DNA of 64,000 nucleotides from Haloplanus ruber (GTDB lineage: Archaea > Halobacteriota > Halobacteria > Halobacteriales > Haloferacaceae), in the NCBI RefSeq assembly GCF_024494725.1, contig NZ_JANHDK010000001.1, positions 1,116,001 to 1,180,000 on the forward strand, written 5' to 3'. The position numbers and the translations under genes are program-made. Below, piece after piece: positions 63,657-64,000 of the stretch. Position 1 is the stretch's first letter; every line of letters begins with the position of its first letter. A model generated the notes under the pieces. That model did no database searches. It saw only the letters and a program-made list of their open reading frames with translations, and was not told where the DNA came from.

Positions 63657-64000
63657 ATGAACTGGGAGCCCCCGGATCCCGTTCGCGTCCTGCACGTCGA
63701 CGACGATCCCGATTTCGCCGAACTGACCGCCACCTTTCTCGAACGTGAGAACGACCAGCTGACCGTCGAGACGGCAACCAACGTCGACGAGGCGCTCGAA
63801 CGGCTTCGAGTCGACGAGTACGACTGTGTCGTCTCGGATTACGATATGCCCGGTCGGAACGGCATCGAGTTTCTGGAAGCCGTTCGGAAGACCAACCTCT
63901 CGCTTCCGTTCGTCCTCTTTACCGGGAAAGGCAGCGAGGAAGTCGCCAGCGACGCCATCTCCGCGGGCGTGACCGACTACCTCCAGAAGGAGACCGGGAC
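63657..64000 (+). CDS. Response regulator receiver protein, 5' part
   Basis: The frame is open to the window end (114 codons visible). The receiver domain shows RVLHVDDDPDFAELTATFLE (acidic pocket), CVVSDYDMPGRNGIEFLEAV with the phospho-acceptor Asp in VVSDYD, PFVLFTGKGSEEVASDAISA and a Lys in YLQKETGT. In haloarchaea such receivers are often followed by PAS, histidine kinase or bacterio-opsin-activator domains, which would lie beyond the window. GTTATTC at about 63626-63632 is a TATA-like element about 27 nt upstream. Confidence 0.88.
   Translation, partial: MNWEPPDPVRVLHVDDDPDFAELTATFLERENDQLTVETATNVDEALERLRVDEYDCVVSDYDMPGRNGIEFLEAVRKTNLSLPFVLFTGKGSEEVASDAISAGVTDYLQKETG

Overview
The window is a gene-dense stretch of chromosome from an extremely halophilic archaeon (class Halobacteria). 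The base composition is very GC-rich and the predicted proteins are strongly acidic. Many genes belong to families known mainly from haloarchaea (HVO_0758-type zinc finger, DUF5788, DUF5789, DUF5791, DUF7108, DUF7109, DUF7139, DUF7286, DUF7559), and many have leaderless-type promoters with a TATA element about 25-30 nt upstream of the start codon. The order lonB, CPBP protease, MGMT-like gene, trpCBA, ADTH synthase, dehydroquinate synthase II, with zim and aglD nearby, resembles what I recall of Haloferax volcanii, so the order Haloferacales is likely. I cannot name the genus.

Layout. 1-12.3 kb: the 3' end of a DUF7286 gene, then a mix of housekeeping genes (SDR epimerase, membrane DHH phosphoesterase, aldo/keto reductase, a GpgS-like glycosyltransferase, CoA-type Nudix hydrolase, Hsp20), a radical SAM protein with a helix-hairpin-helix tail, a lipoprotein, a TRAM protein and a YkgJ protein. 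12.3-18 kb: an aromatic amino acid operon on the minus strand (trpC-trpB-trpA, ADTH synthase, dehydroquinate synthase II, MBL hydrolase). 18-29.9 kb: an alkyltransferase-like protein without its cysteine, lonB with a CPBP protease, NMN adenylyltransferase with SAM hydrolase, glycosyltransferases, a zim-type orphan DNA methyltransferase with aroD, and an AglD-type N-glycosylation enzyme. 30-38 kb: DNA repair and information processing (polX with a Mut7-C protein, nreA, a TFB that lacks the zinc-ribbon cysteines).

38-50.5 kb is the most notable region. A form I aerobic carbon monoxide dehydrogenase locus (coxG-coxM-coxS-coxL, an XdhC-YHS fusion, coxD, coxE, a DUF364 protein and a second XdhC/CoxF protein) is transcribed away from the molybdenum cofactor genes moeA and mocA. 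The large subunit carries the AYRCSFR loop that defines Mo-Cu CO dehydrogenases, so this organism probably oxidises CO as a supplementary electron source. MoeA and MocA would finish the Mo-cytosine dinucleotide cofactor, and CoxD, CoxE and the XdhC proteins would install sulfur and copper. The YHS fusion and the DUF364 protein are candidate metal-handling factors. An AbrB-type protein and a small winged-helix protein lie just beyond moeA/mocA.

50.5-64 kb: RNase HI, a PadR regulator, pyrophosphatase, a possible 34-residue protein under a perfect palindrome, a zinc-finger rhomboid protease, endonuclease V, prolyl-tRNA synthetase, the glutamate synthase large subunit, an HD hydrolase, a GbsR/MarR-type regulator behind a strong inverted repeat, a V4R-like sensor protein, and the start of a response-regulator gene cut by the window end. 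I saw no rRNA, tRNA, CRISPR array, insertion sequence or prophage.
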